Shown here: positions 53,904 through 63,223 of the stretch, piece by piece
Numbering within the stretch: position 1 is the first letter of the stretch
Layout of the letters: every line of letters starts with the position of its first letter
Assembly (NCBI GenBank): GCA_036675505.1
Contig: JAKFEW010000053.1
Location: 10,059 to 74,058, forward strand
DNA length: 64,000 nucleotides
Source of the DNA: JAKFEW01 sp036675505
GTDB lineage: Bacteria > Cyanobacteriota > Sericytochromatia > S15B-MN24 > JAQBPE01
Direction of reading: 5' to 3'
Notes under the pieces: generated by a model
Database searches by the model: none
Told to the model about the DNA's origin: nothing
The model's input: the letters and a program-made list of their open reading frames with translations, nothing else
Made by a program: the position numbers and the translations under genes

Positions 53904-55148
53904 CTAGTGGTCTTCGTCCGGCGGGAGCTTGTTCGGGTCGCAGTAGTCCAGGCCAGCCGCGGGACCGAAGGGACCGACCACGACCTCGCGGTCGAAGGGG
54001 CGGCCGAGGTTCACGCCGTCCGCCGCAATCTCGATCGTGAACTCCTGGCCGGGGACCAGGCGCTCACCGAAGACGCGAAGGGCGCGGCGCACCACGAAAA
54101 TCGGCGCGTAAGGCGTGCACTGGAAGTGGCCGATGCGCTGACCGTTCGGCTTGGTGGCGTAGTCGATGTCGCCGCGCTCGAAGGCACCGTCGATCTGGCG
54201 CTGGATGTCCAGGGTGCTCTTGGGATCGGGATCGTAGCGCCACATGTCGTTGAGCGCGCGGACGGCCTCGCGGTCGTTGCGGAGCCGCTGGCGCTGCGCG
54301 GGGTCGGTCATGCACCAGGGGTCGAAGCCCTCGCCCGGCTTCGCGTTCACGCTGAGGCCGCCAGAAGGGGCGCCGCGCGAGGCGTCGCCGGCCGTGTAGC
54401 CGGCCTGCACCTGATCGATCAGCTCGGGCATCGCGAGCATCTGGCCGAGGGTGAAGAAAGAGTCGATCGCCACCTGCGCCGTGCGTTCGATGTTTTCGTG
54501 CAGCTCCTGGCTCACGCTCGGCCCCATCAGGCCCTTCGCGTAGTCGTTCTTCGACTTCGCCTCGGCCATCAGCTGACGCAGCTTGAGCAGCTGCTTCTCC
54601 TTCTCCGTGGGCGTGCCGGTTCCCTCGAAGACCGCGAGCGCGGCGCCGGCGTGGGTGTGGATCGTGTCGAGCGCCGACACCATCGCGATCAGGTGCGGGT
54701 AGGGGCAGCGGTCCTCCTCCTGCCACTCGGGAAGCTTCGCGGGCACCGGCATGTCGAGCTTGTAGTTCGGGTTCGACTCCGCCTGGCGGGCGCGGCTCAG
54801 CCAGCCTTCGACGGCGCTGTAGAACGACTGCGTCTGGCGGGCGGTGATCGGCGGGACGTAGCCGCGGGTGAGCGGATCATGGGTGTAGTCCGCGTCCAGG
54901 AAGGTGTCGCCCAGGGTCTGCAGCACGAAGGCGTTCCAGGTGCAGAGGGCCTGAATCTTGTGCCCGTGGTCGTCGTTCCAGGGGGTCTTGCCTTCGAGGC
55001 GCGCGTCGTCGCGGCGGCGCTCGCTCGAGACGATCAGGTCATAGACGGTATGGCCCGCGCGGCGGTAGGCCTCGAGCGTCTTGGTATTGACCTCGCCCTT
55101 CATGGTGGCGACGAGGCGCCCCCACATGGTCGGTTCGGTAGCTTCCAC
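53904..55148 (-). CDS. Cytoplasmic protein of unknown function
   Basis: A 414-residue protein with no signal peptide or membrane segment. It is largely helical, with a beta-rich C-terminal 100 residues (FVVRRALRVFGERLVPGQEF). It is not a member of any family I recognise. The start is GTG at 55148, with AGGAGG 6 nt upstream. It is 85 nt downstream of the DCC selenoprotein gene on the same strand, so the two could share a transcript. Confidence 0.75.
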   Translation of the reverse strand: MEATEPTMWGRLVATMKGEVNTKTLEAYRRAGHTVYDLIVSSERRRDDARLEGKTPWNDDHGHKIQALCTWNAFVLQTLGDTFLDADYTHDPLTRGYVPPITARQTQSFYSAVEGWLSRARQAESNPNYKLDMPVPAKLPEWQEEDRCPYPHLIAMVSALDTIHTHAGAALAVFEGTGTPTEKEKQLLKLRQLMAEAKSKNDYAKGLMGPSVSQELHENIERTAQVAIDSFFTLGQMLAMPELIDQVQAGYTAGDASRGAPSGGLSVNAKPGEGFDPWCMTDPAQRQRLRNDREAVRALNDMWRYDPDPKSTLDIQRQIDGAFERGDIDYATKPNGQRIGHFQCTPYAPIFVVRRALRVFGERLVPGQEFTIEIAADGVNLGRPFDREVVVGPFGPAAGLDYCDPNKLPPDEDH

Positions 55149-55233
55149 GTCAAACCTCCTGGACGGGCGACCTCGCCCGTGAGCTTCGCGTGGTCGTCAT
55201 ACCCCGGCGCACCAATCGTTTAGCGCGGCCGTA

Positions 55234-55596
55234 TCACTCCTTGGTGAACATAAAACGGGAGAAGAACTGGCGGTGCCGGGCCACGACGTCGTAGCCCCAC
55301 TCCACGACCAGGCTCAGGGGCCAGGTGCCGAAGACGCGCGCCAGGCGCCGGTAGCCGAGCTCACCCATCAAGAAGAGCACCGCGCGCCCGGCGCGCAGCA
55401 CGCGGCCGTCCGCCGTGAGCACGTGCACGGCGTCGGGGCAGGCCCGGAAGACCTCGTCGGTCATGGGCGGGTGGGGCGCCTCCTGGTACGGAACCAGGGC
55501 GAGCCGCTCCGCGACATCCTGCCGCCTGCACCAGGCGGCGACTCGTCGTCAGAACCCTCAGTCGCCGTCCCAGAAGACCCAGTGCGGTTGTTGCAT
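55234..55596 (-). CDS. DCC-family thiol-disulfide oxidoreductase selenoprotein (UxxU)
   Basis: Conventional reading leaves only an N-terminally cut 76-residue piece. Upstream in the same frame are two TGA codons and then an ATG at 55596. Read through, the 120-residue protein starts MQQPHWVFWDGD-U-GF-U-RRV. DCC (DUF393) proteins have DGDCGFC here, so Sec13 and Sec16 replace both cysteines of the CxxC. The rest fits DUF393: a mid-region ending LTADGRVLRAGRAVLFLM and a C-terminal WGYDVVARHRQFFSRF. A SECIS-like hairpin lies within range of both UGAs. Two stops falling exactly on both redox positions is very unlikely for a pseudogene. Confidence 0.85.
55521..55539 (-). promoter_or_regulatory. SECIS-like hairpin of the DCC gene
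   Basis: A perfect 7-bp stem (GCCGCCU with AGGCGGC) and loop GGUGC. The loop starts 17 nt after the second UGA and 26 nt after the first. The loop is identical to that of the rhodanese hairpin. Confidence 0.8.
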
Positions 55597-55692
55597 GGTG
55601 CCATGGTAGCGTAAAATCACGGTTCCAGGCGACCAGGCCGGCGATGGAGCCGCACCAGCCGCCGCCTCGACCTCGCCCAGGAGCGCCATCAA

Positions 55693-57240
55693 ATGTCCGC
55701 GAACACCGCCCCGTCTCCCACCGACGACCTGCATGCCCGGATCGAGCAGATCCAGAAGGGCGGCGCGCCGAAGTACCACGAGAGCGCCAAGGCGACCGGC
55801 AAGCTCTTCGCCCGTGAGCGCATCGCGCTGCTGGTCGATGAGGGCTCCTTCAAAGAAGACGGCCTGTTCGCGAACTGCAACGCCAAGGACCTGCCGGCGG
55901 ACGGCGTGATCTGCGGCCTGGGCACCGTCGATGGGCGCACGGTGGCCGTGATGGCGAACGACTCGACCGTGAAGGCGGGTTCATGGGGCCAGCGCACCGT
56001 CGAGAAGATCATCCGCATCCAGGAGACCGCGCAGAAGCTGCGCGTGCCGCTCTTCTACCTCGACGACTCGGCCGGCGCCCGCATCACGGACCAGGTCGAG
56101 ATGTTCCCGGGCCGCCGCGGCGCCGGCCGTATCTTCTTCAACCAGGTGCGGATGTCCGGCGTCGTCCCGCAGATCTGCGTGCTCTTCGGGCCCGCCGCCG
56201 CGGGCGGCGCCTACATCCCGGCGTTTTGCGACGTGACCATCATGGTCGAAGGCAACGCCAGCATGTACCTGGGCTCGCCGCGCATGGCCGAGATGGTCAT
56301 CGGCGAGAAGGTCACGCTCGAGGAGATGGGCGGCGCGCGGATGCACTGCACGACCAGCGGGTGCGGCGACTTCCTGTGCAAGACCGAGGAAGAGGCGCTC
56401 GCGCTCGCCAAGCGCTACCTCTCCTACTTCCCGATCAACTGCACGGAGCCAGCCCCGACGGCCGACGCGAAGCCCATCGTGGCCGGCGGCAAGTCGATCG
56501 AGGAGGTCGTGCCGCTCAACCAGAACCAGCCGTTCGACATGATGAACGTCATCACCCAGATCGTGGACGAGGACAGCTTCCTGCCGATCAAGCGGCTGTT
56601 CGCCCAGGAGCTCATCACCGGCCTCGGGCGCATCGATGGCCGCGTGGTCGGCATCGTCGCCAACCAGCCCAAGGTGAAGGGCGGCGTCCTGTTCGTCGAC
56701 TCGGCCGACAAGGCCGCGCGCTTCATCTGGCTGTGCGACGCCTTCAACATCCCGTTGCTGTTCCTCTCGGACGTGCCGGGCTTCATGATCGGCTCGAAAG
56801 TCGAAAAGGAAGGCATCATCCGCCACGGCGCGAAGATGCTTTCGGCCATGGCCGACGCCACCGTGCCGAAGATTTGTGTGGTTGTCCGCAAGGCCTACGG
56901 CGCCGGCCTCTATGCGATGAGCGGCCCGGCCTTCGACCCCGAGTGCACGATCGCCCTGCCCACGGCCTCGATCGCCGTGATGGGGCCCGAGGCCGCGGTC
57001 AACGCCGTGTTTGCGAACAAGATCGCCGAGCTCGAGGGTGACGCCCAGAAGGCGTTCATCGAGGAAAAGCGCCGCGAGTATCAAGCGGACATCGACATCT
57101 ACCGCCTGGCCGCCGAGCTCGTGATCGACGCGGTGGTCCCGGGCAACGCCCTTCGCGAGGAACTGACCCACCGGTTCGCGCTCTACGAGGGCAAAGAGGT
57201 CGAGGTGCCGCTCCGCAAGCACGGCGTCTATCCAGTCTAG
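55693..57240 (+). CDS. Acyl-CoA carboxylase beta subunit (propionyl-CoA carboxylase type)
   Basis: A 515-residue biotin-dependent carboxyltransferase. It has the two crotonase-like halves with FYLDDSAGARI, the oxyanion loop FGPAAAGGAYIPAF, SPRMAEMVIGEKVTLEEMGGARMH, and the second-half VPGFMIGSKVEK and KAYGAGLYAMSG. Propionyl-CoA or methylcrotonyl-CoA are both possible; the sequence pattern leans towards methylcrotonyl- or geranyl-type subunits. The matching biotin carboxylase/BCCP subunit is not next to it. It is monocistronic, ended by a strong terminator. Confidence 0.93.
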   Translation: MSANTAPSPTDDLHARIEQIQKGGAPKYHESAKATGKLFARERIALLVDEGSFKEDGLFANCNAKDLPADGVICGLGTVDGRTVAVMANDSTVKAGSWGQRTVEKIIRIQETAQKLRVPLFYLDDSAGARITDQVEMFPGRRGAGRIFFNQVRMSGVVPQICVLFGPAAAGGAYIPAFCDVTIMVEGNASMYLGSPRMAEMVIGEKVTLEEMGGARMHCTTSGCGDFLCKTEEEALALAKRYLSYFPINCTEPAPTADAKPIVAGGKSIEEVVPLNQNQPFDMMNVITQIVDEDSFLPIKRLFAQELITGLGRIDGRVVGIVANQPKVKGGVLFVDSADKAARFIWLCDAFNIPLLFLSDVPGFMIGSKVEKEGIIRHGAKMLSAMADATVPKICVVVRKAYGAGLYAMSGPAFDPECTIALPTASIAVMGPEAAVNAVFANKIAELEGDAQKAFIEEKRREYQADIDIYRLAAELVIDAVVPGNALREELTHRFALYEGKEVEVPLRKHGVYPV

Positions 57241-57253
57241 AGAGATTGCAATC

Positions 57254-57290
57254 AGGCGAGGGTCACCTGGGGTGACCCTCGCCTTTCTTT
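57254..57290 (+). terminator. Rho-independent terminator after the carboxylase gene
   Basis: A perfect 14-bp stem (57254-57267 with 57271-57284), a 3-nt loop and a TTCTTTT tail. Confidence 0.93.
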
Positions 57291-57327
57291 TGTAAAGATC
57301 CGGCAACGCCTGGTTAATTGTTAAGAC

Positions 57328-57357
57328 TTGTAAATTATTCGCTGTCTCCTGTAACAT
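57328..57357 (+). promoter_or_regulatory. Promoter candidate of the GAF-HD gene
   Basis: TTGTAA (57328-57333), an 18-nt spacer and TAACAT (57352-57357), in an AT-rich stretch 43 nt before the ATG. Confidence 0.55.
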
Positions 57358-57399
57358 ATCTTCACCCCGCACACCCCTCGCCCCCCACAGGAGGCACCC

Positions 57400-58581
57400 A
57401 TGTCCGAGAACCTCCCGACACCCGGGTCCTCGCAACATAACCTGGCGATTTCGGCCCGCTCCCTTCAGCAGTTGCTCGAAGCCAGGGCCCGGGAAGAGGA
57501 CGCGCGGATCGCGGCGGAGCTGACCGCACGGCGGGACCTGATCGAATTTCGCGAGGCCCTCGCGCGCAAGATGGGCCGGGTGACGGACCCTTACGAGCTG
57601 GGTCGCCTGATCCTCCGCGAGGCGCAGGCCGAGATGGGCTTCACGGCCGGCCTGCTGGCGATGGTGGGCGACGACCAGTTCCTCGAAATCGTGGCCTCGA
57701 CGGACGTGATCCCGCCGCGTTACCGTGCCGAGCTGCTGGAAGAAGCCTTCATCGTGGGCGAGCCGCTGATCATCGCGGCCGCCGACGAGGGCCTGAGCGC
57801 GATGGGCAACACCGACGTGCCGCCCGGCGTGTCGCTGCGAGCCCTGCCCTTTGCCCGCCAGGACGGCCAGCCGCTCGGCGTGCTGTTGCTCGAAGGCGAG
57901 CCTCGGCCGGACCGGGTCACCTGGTTCGAGGAGTACCTGGCGATCATCGCGGAGGCGATCGAGGACTGCCGCAGCTACCAGCGGCTCGAGAGCTTGATCT
58001 TCGACGCGGCGATCGCGATCGCCCGCGTGAACGACACGCGCACCCCTGGCCAGGTCGGCCACACGGCGCGGGTCGAGGTGCTTTGCCGTCAGCTCGCCCA
58101 GGTGTTGGGGCTCGGCGAGACGCAGGTGAAGCGCATCCGGCTGGTCGCGCTGCTGCACGACCTCACCTCCGAGCAGGTCACGGCCGGCTTCCAGGCCATC
58201 AAGCGTGGCAAGCAAACCGGCGCGCTCTGGGCCGAGAACATCTCCACGCCCTTCGTCGGCGGCATCTACGCTTCGCCGCTCGCAGACTTCCAGAAGCTGC
58301 TCGGCGAATTGCGCTTCATCCCGTGTCGCTGGGACGGCCGCGGCAACGAGCAGCCCGCCCGCGGCGAGGAAATCCCGCTCGCGGCGCGGATCGTCGCGGT
58401 GGCCGAGTCCTTCGAAATCCTCACCGGCGGCAGGGAACAGCAGAATGCGCTCTCGATCCCCGCCGCCCTCGGCCAGATCTCCCTGCGCGCCGGCACCCTC
58501 TACGACCCGGCGGTGGTCCGGGCTCTCGCAGAGGTGTTTCACCAGACCGAGCTCGACGGCCGCGTCCAGCGCCGAGACTGA
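57400..58581 (+). CDS. GAF domain protein with HD-type domain
   Basis: A 393-residue cytoplasmic sensor. A charged N-terminal helix (25-60) leads to a GAF-like domain (about 60-190). A degenerate HD domain follows (about 205-390): HTARVEVLCRQLAQVLGL and VALLHDL, where the HD pair is kept but the GYP motif is missing. HD-GYP proteins hydrolyse cyclic di-GMP; without GYP this one may only bind or sense. GGAGG lies 7 nt before the ATG. Confidence 0.75.
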   Translation: MSENLPTPGSSQHNLAISARSLQQLLEARAREEDARIAAELTARRDLIEFREALARKMGRVTDPYELGRLILREAQAEMGFTAGLLAMVGDDQFLEIVASTDVIPPRYRAELLEEAFIVGEPLIIAAADEGLSAMGNTDVPPGVSLRALPFARQDGQPLGVLLLEGEPRPDRVTWFEEYLAIIAEAIEDCRSYQRLESLIFDAAIAIARVNDTRTPGQVGHTARVEVLCRQLAQVLGLGETQVKRIRLVALLHDLTSEQVTAGFQAIKRGKQTGALWAENISTPFVGGIYASPLADFQKLLGELRFIPCRWDGRGNEQPARGEEIPLAARIVAVAESFEILTGGREQQNALSIPAALGQISLRAGTLYDPAVVRALAEVFHQTELDGRVQRRD

Positions 58582-58673
58582 ACGGCGAGTTCGGCGTTCC
58601 GGCGCAGGCCACACGGCCGACCCTCGTTTGCTGCGCGCGCCGCCTGGGCATGATGGGCGCGGAGGTCGCCCCC

Positions 58674-60050
58674 ATGGTCGTTTCCCGCCTCGCGCGCAAG
58701 CTCGTTCCTGACATCGTCGGTGCCCGGCTGCACAAGACCGAGGGCATCGCGCTCGGCTCAGCCGGCAAGCGCCTCGCCAGGCAAATGGGCGGCCTCGAGC
58801 GCGACGCCGCGAACGAGATTGCGCGGTACAACGCGCCGTTCGCCAAGCGGGCGCCGGGGCTGGTGGCCGAGAAGTACCGGCGGATGGCGGCCACGCCCCA
58901 GGGGCTCTTCCGGGGCTCGCCGCAGCTTTTCTACAAGGACCTCGCGGCGCTCCAGCCAGACGTGCTGACGCGTGGCCCCAAGGCCCTCCTGCTCGGCGAC
59001 CTGCACCTCGGCAACCTCGGGGCGATCGCGAAGGCGGACGGCAAGCTCGCCTGGGGCCTGGTCGACGTCGACGAGGCGGCGGTGGGCTCGGTTCACGCCG
59101 AGCTGCGCCGCATGGCGACCAGCATCCGGCTCGCGGCCGAGGAGGGCGGGCTCGGCAAAGGGGAAGCGGATGACCTGGTCAAGCGCTTCACCAAGGCCTA
59201 CCACCATGAGCTCGAGCAGATGGCCAAGGGGCGGGGCGGCAAGGGCGTCGAGCTTCCCAAGGTGGTCACGGAGTTCCTCGACGACGCGAACCAGAAGTCT
59301 CGCAAGGCCTGGCTCGACGAGCTCGCGCCCAAAGGCCACGGCGGGCGCCGCTTCGCGCGCGGCGAGAAGGCCCTCGAGGTGCCGAAGGCCACGGTCGAAG
59401 AGGTCGTCGAGGCCTTCGCGGCCTATCGCAAGAGCTTACCGAAGGAGGAGGCTGCCGCGCTCGGCGGCTACCACGTCGCCGACGTGATTGCCCCGGTGGC
59501 GGGCGTGAGCAGCCTCGGCCGTCGCCGGTTCCGCGTGTTGGCGCTGCCGACGAAGGGCGAAGGCGACGCGCTGATCTTCGAGCTCAAGGAGCAGCTCACC
59601 CCGGCGCTCGGCCTCGTGCTGCCGCAAGAGCAGGTCGCGAGCCAGGCGGGCCGCGCCAGGCGCGCCGCCACGGCGCTGAACGGCCAACGCATGCCCTACC
59701 TCGGCGAGACGCGCCTGCCCGGCCAGACGCCGGGTGACGGCACCTTCCTGGTGCGGCGGATCGAGCCGTGGCACGGGGCGATCGAGGCCGCCAAGCTGAA
59801 AAAGGGCGAGCTGGAAGCGCTGGTCGAGGCCGCGGGGGAAGTCGTGGCGCGCGGGCACGCAGGCGGCGCCACGTTGGGGCTCGCGGACGCCGAGACGATC
59901 CTGGCGGACCTGGGCAAGCGCAAGGCGCTGGCCAGCGAGCTCGTCGCTTTCAGCCAGGACTACGGCCAGCAGGTCGGGCGGGATCACGCGGCGTTCGTGA
60001 AGGCCATCGGCCAGGACGCGCTGCTGGCGGGCCGGGTCCTCACGCGATAG
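58674..60050 (+). CDS. DUF2252 (kinase-like fold) protein
   Basis: A 458-residue protein of the DUF2252 family. It has GDLHLGNLGAI (the GDxHxxNxG loop), VDVDEAAVGSVHAELRRMATS, and the C-terminal DYGQQVGRDHAAF. The family is related to phosphotransferases of the kinase-like fold, but no reaction has been shown. The start is at 58674 because GGAGG lies 8 nt upstream; the ATGs at 58650 and 58653 are alternatives. It is 92 nt downstream of the GAF-HD gene. Confidence 0.85.
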   Translation: MVVSRLARKLVPDIVGARLHKTEGIALGSAGKRLARQMGGLERDAANEIARYNAPFAKRAPGLVAEKYRRMAATPQGLFRGSPQLFYKDLAALQPDVLTRGPKALLLGDLHLGNLGAIAKADGKLAWGLVDVDEAAVGSVHAELRRMATSIRLAAEEGGLGKGEADDLVKRFTKAYHHELEQMAKGRGGKGVELPKVVTEFLDDANQKSRKAWLDELAPKGHGGRRFARGEKALEVPKATVEEVVEAFAAYRKSLPKEEAAALGGYHVADVIAPVAGVSSLGRRRFRVLALPTKGEGDALIFELKEQLTPALGLVLPQEQVASQAGRARRAATALNGQRMPYLGETRLPGQTPGDGTFLVRRIEPWHGAIEAAKLKKGELEALVEAAGEVVARGHAGGATLGLADAETILADLGKRKALASELVAFSQDYGQQVGRDHAAFVKAIGQDALLAGRVLTR

Positions 60051-60078
60051 CCGGCCGCGCGACGAGCCGGCCAGGCGA

Positions 60079-61143
60079 CTATGCGGGAGTCGTGGCCAGG
60101 ACGGGCCAATACGGGGCCAGGGCCGCGCGCGTCGCCGCGATCGCCCGGTCCACGTCGCCCGTCGGCTCCGGGTAGGGGCTCGGGCCGACCGGGTCGGTGA
60201 CCTCCCCGCCGCGCAGCACCTGCACGGAAGCGGCGAGAGAGCGCGCGAGCGCGTCGAGATCGTAGCCGCCCTCCATCAGGAGCAACAGGCGGCCCTCGGC
60301 GTGCGCGTCGGCCCAGGCTGCGACCTCCCGGGTCAGCTCGGCGAAGCCGCCCACCGTGAGGCCCATCCGGCCGAGCGGATCGCGCCAGTGCGCGTCGTAG
60401 CCGGCCGACACGATCACGAGCTGCGGCCGGAAGGCGTCCACCAGCGGCCGGAAGAGCGTCGAGAAGACCCGCTGGTAGCCCTGGTCGCCGGTGCCGATCG
60501 GCAAGCGCACGTTGGCGGTGAAGCCCTGGCCCGCGCCTGCCCCGATGTCGCTCGCCGCACCCGTGCCCGGCCAATTCGGGTGTTGGTGGGTGGAGAAGTA
60601 AAGGACCGACGGGTCTTCCCAGAAGATCGCCTCGGTGCCGTTGCCATGGTGCAGATCCCAATCGACGATCAACACCCGCTCGAGGCCGCGCCGGGCCTGG
60701 GCCCAGCGCGCGGCGAGCGCCGCGTTGTTGAAAAAACAGAAGCCCATCGTCTCCTCGGCCAGCGCGTGGTGGCCGGGCGGGCGGCCGAGCACCACCGCGC
60801 GCCGGTCCGGGCCGTCGAGCACGCGCCGCGCGCCTTCCACCGCGCCGCCGGCCGACAACAGCGCGACGTCGTAACTCGCCGGGCAGGCGACCGTGTCCTC
60901 GTCCAGGCGGCCGCCGCCGGCCTCGCAAAAGGCCTTGATGCGCGCGGCATGCGACGAAGGGTGAACGAGCGCGAGGTCGGCGTCCGCGATGGGCGTCGGC
61001 TCGACGAATACAAGGGACTCGCCGCCCGTGCCCGCGAGCTCATGGAGCAGCCCGTCGCTGCGCCGCCAGCGGTCCGGGCATTCGGGATGTTCGCCGGTGG
61101 CATGCGCGGCGTAAGACGCGTGGGAGACGACGACGATCGACAT
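60079..61143 (-). CDS. Histone deacetylase-family hydrolase (acetoin utilization / APAH type)
   Basis: A 354-residue metal-dependent amidohydrolase. Landmarks are the N-terminal HPECPDRWRR, the His pair in RPPGHHA, zinc ligands in DWDLHHGNGT (Asp and His) and the later AGYDAH. In bacteria such proteins deacetylate acetyl-lysine, acetylpolyamines or similar. The start at 61143 (MSIVVVSH) is chosen because TATAAT lies 6 nt upstream, which would make the message leaderless. It is convergent with the DUF2252 gene. Confidence 0.92.
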   Translation of the reverse strand: MSIVVVSHASYAAHATGEHPECPDRWRRSDGLLHELAGTGGESLVFVEPTPIADADLALVHPSSHAARIKAFCEAGGGRLDEDTVACPASYDVALLSAGGAVEGARRVLDGPDRRAVVLGRPPGHHALAEETMGFCFFNNAALAARWAQARRGLERVLIVDWDLHHGNGTEAIFWEDPSVLYFSTHQHPNWPGTGAASDIGAGAGQGFTANVRLPIGTGDQGYQRVFSTLFRPLVDAFRPQLVIVSAGYDAHWRDPLGRMGLTVGGFAELTREVAAWADAHAEGRLLLLMEGGYDLDALARSLAASVQVLRGGEVTDPVGPSPYPEPTGDVDRAIAATRAALAPYWPVLATTPA

Positions 61144-61149
61144 GGCCGC

Positions 61150-61155
61150 ATTATA
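61150..61155 (-). promoter_or_regulatory. -10 box for a probable leaderless deacetylase mRNA
   Basis: A perfect TATAAT on the minus strand, 6 nt before the ATG at 61143. No ribosome binding site is present. The same 6-nt distance is seen for the dam and holin-like genes. Confidence 0.6.
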
Positions 61156-61268
61156 CGGCAATTCTATGGGCGAACTTTGGTCGGATCGGCGAAGCCGCCC
61201 CCGATCAACGAGTGTTACGGTGCGAAAAGGACGTTCGCGGCCAGGCGAGCCGCGCGGGAGGGGAACGG

Positions 61269-61838
61269 ATGTACGCGGCGATCTTGATGTCGGCGCTGGT
61301 GCTCGCGGCCACGCAGGGCCAGCCGGCGGGCAGCGCGGGCACCGCTGGCGGCACCGCCACGCCGAGCGCGGCAGCAGCGGGCAATGGCGTGGGGGGGCGG
61401 CCGAGCGCCGACCGGCGCCTTGTCAACCTGGCGCTGGACGCAGCCGAGCGGGCCACCGATGCCGCCCGCCAGGCCGTACGCGCAGGCCAGTGGGCGGTGG
61501 CACGCGCCCACGTAGACCACCTGCACGATTGGCTGGGGCTCGCCGCGCGCATCGAGCGACCGGTCGGCGAGGCCGCCGTGCGCTGGGACTTCGCCGCGCG
61601 TGAGGCCCGCCGGCTGGACGTAGCGCTCATGAAGCGGGACGCGACCACGGCGCGCTGGGCCGACGCGGCGCTCACCCTGGCGCTCGTCGACGCGCGCGCC
61701 TCGCTGGGCGACGGCGGCGGCGGCGGCGGCGCGCAGGAGCCGGACGGTCACGCCTCGCGGCGCGTGACCGACCCCGCCAAGAAGTATGAAAACGTTCCGC
61801 TCGAACGGGATCGACCCTGGTCGCGGGGTCGGCAGTAG
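61269..61838 (+). CDS. Secreted Ala-rich helical protein
   Basis: A 189-residue protein with a signal-like start (MYAAILMSALVLAATQ), then a Gly/Ala/Thr-rich linker (20-45). The body is an Ala/Arg-rich helical domain with two related halves (AVRAGQWAVARAHVDHL). No family is recognised. GGAGGGG lies 7 nt before the ATG. It is directly upstream of a gene with a similar design, so the two form an operon. Confidence 0.7.
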   Translation: MYAAILMSALVLAATQGQPAGSAGTAGGTATPSAAAAGNGVGGRPSADRRLVNLALDAAERATDAARQAVRAGQWAVARAHVDHLHDWLGLAARIERPVGEAAVRWDFAAREARRLDVALMKRDATTARWADAALTLALVDARASLGDGGGGGGAQEPDGHASRRVTDPAKKYENVPLERDRPWSRGRQ

Positions 61839-61887
61839 CAGGCCCCACGAGGGTGCGTGGGCCCGAACGAGGCCCGGGAGGTACGGC

Positions 61888-63165
61888 ATGATGATGAAGC
61901 GCAGGCAGCGGGGGAGCCGCTCGACGATCCACCTGGTCGCCCTCCTGGCGGTCCTCGCGGTGCCAGCCGTCAGCTGGGCGCTGCCGCAGAACACGACGGC
62001 CAAGCCTCCCGGCATGGCGGGTGGCGGCGGCGGCGATCCCACGGCGGCCGAGCCCTACGGCCCGCCGGTCCCGCCAACCCGGGCGGCCGACCCCGCGGCG
62101 CCCGACACCGAGCCCGCGGCCCAGCCCAGGGCGGTCACAGCCCCGCCCGCGGCGCCGACCAGCAGGCCCGCAGCACCAGCCACCAGGCCGGTGGCGCCGG
62201 CAGCGCCGCGGGCCGCCGCGGAGCCCGCGCCCGAGCCCATGCGCGCGCCGCTGATTTCCCCGCCGCGGATCGAGGCTCCGAGGCCGGCGGCGGTGGCGCC
62301 GGCGACGCCGGCTAGCGGCGCGAACGTCGGGGCGAGTGTGCCGACCACGGCCGCCAAGGCCGAAGAGTCGGTCGAGAAGCTCATGGCCGAGGGCGCGGCC
62401 ACGGCGGCCGCCCTGCATGGGGCGATCGCCGTGCGAGATTGGGAGGCCGCCCAGCGCGAGAACCTCGCGCTGCGCGACGTGCTCGCCCGCATGCGCGAGC
62501 CCGACCTGCGCGCACCGGCGCTCGCGGAGCGGGTGGCACGGCTGCAGCGGCTCACGCCGCTGGTGTCGGGGGCGATCGCCCGTCGCGACGCCTTCCGTGC
62601 CAATGACACGGCCTACCGCCTGGTCTACGGGCTGGTCGACGCGATCACCCTGCAAGCAGCGACGCGCGGCGGCGGCGGCGGGGCGCCGGCGCCGGCCGCG
62701 CCGGTCGTGGTCCCGCCGCCGGTCGACCACCTGCGCCAGGGCTACCCCGAGGTGATGAAGGCCCACGCGGCCCTGCTGCGCGGCGAGCCGACGGAGGCCA
62801 AGGCCCACCTCGACGCCGTCCGCGAGCAGCTCCAGGCGGCCCTCAAGGCCAAGCCCGGCGCCATATTCGCCCGCCGGCTCGATGGCCTCAACAAGGCGCG
62901 CTGGCGTGTCGTCGCCGCCCTCGGCGACCCGGCCAGGTCCCAGCGCCTGAGCATCGCGCTGACGCGCGCCTATGCCGAGGCGGTGCACGCGGTCGGCCAG
63001 TACGCGACGATCGGCGGTGGCGGCGGCGCAACGGCCCGGCCCCGCAGCATCACGGGCATCCCGGCCCGCACGACGCCGACGCGCTCGCTGCGCGCGATCC
63101 AGCGCCCGGCGCGGGAGCGCAACCGCGGGGCGGACGCGGTGCCATACGACAAGCGCGGCACCTGA
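61888..63165 (+). CDS. Secreted Pro/Ala-rich protein with helical repeats
   Basis: A 425-residue protein with a signal peptide (HLVALLAVLAVPAVSWA). Residues 40-190 are Pro/Ala/Thr-rich and probably disordered. Residues 200-400 are helical, with two modules like the body of the upstream protein (VRDWEAAQRENLALRDVL and LRGEPTEAKAHLDAVREQL). The start at 61888 follows GGGAGG by 7 nt. Function unknown. It resembles envelope-spanning tethers in composition only. Confidence 0.7.
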   Translation: MMMKRRQRGSRSTIHLVALLAVLAVPAVSWALPQNTTAKPPGMAGGGGGDPTAAEPYGPPVPPTRAADPAAPDTEPAAQPRAVTAPPAAPTSRPAAPATRPVAPAAPRAAAEPAPEPMRAPLISPPRIEAPRPAAVAPATPASGANVGASVPTTAAKAEESVEKLMAEGAATAAALHGAIAVRDWEAAQRENLALRDVLARMREPDLRAPALAERVARLQRLTPLVSGAIARRDAFRANDTAYRLVYGLVDAITLQAATRGGGGGAPAPAAPVVVPPPVDHLRQGYPEVMKAHAALLRGEPTEAKAHLDAVREQLQAALKAKPGAIFARRLDGLNKARWRVVAALGDPARSQRLSIALTRAYAEAVHAVGQYATIGGGGGATARPRSITGIPARTTPTRSLRAIQRPARERNRGADAVPYDKRGT

Positions 63166-63176
63166 CGCCTGTCGAC

Positions 63177-63208
63177 CGAAGGCCCCGGGCGATCGCCCGG
63201 GGCCTTCG
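63177..63208. terminator. 32-bp palindromic terminator with a HIP1 core
   Basis: A perfect palindrome between two convergent genes. Its centre is GGCGATCGCC, so it contains the octamer GCGATCGC. It can act in both directions. Confidence 0.85.
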
Positions 63209-63223
63209 TGGTCGCTGGCCGGG

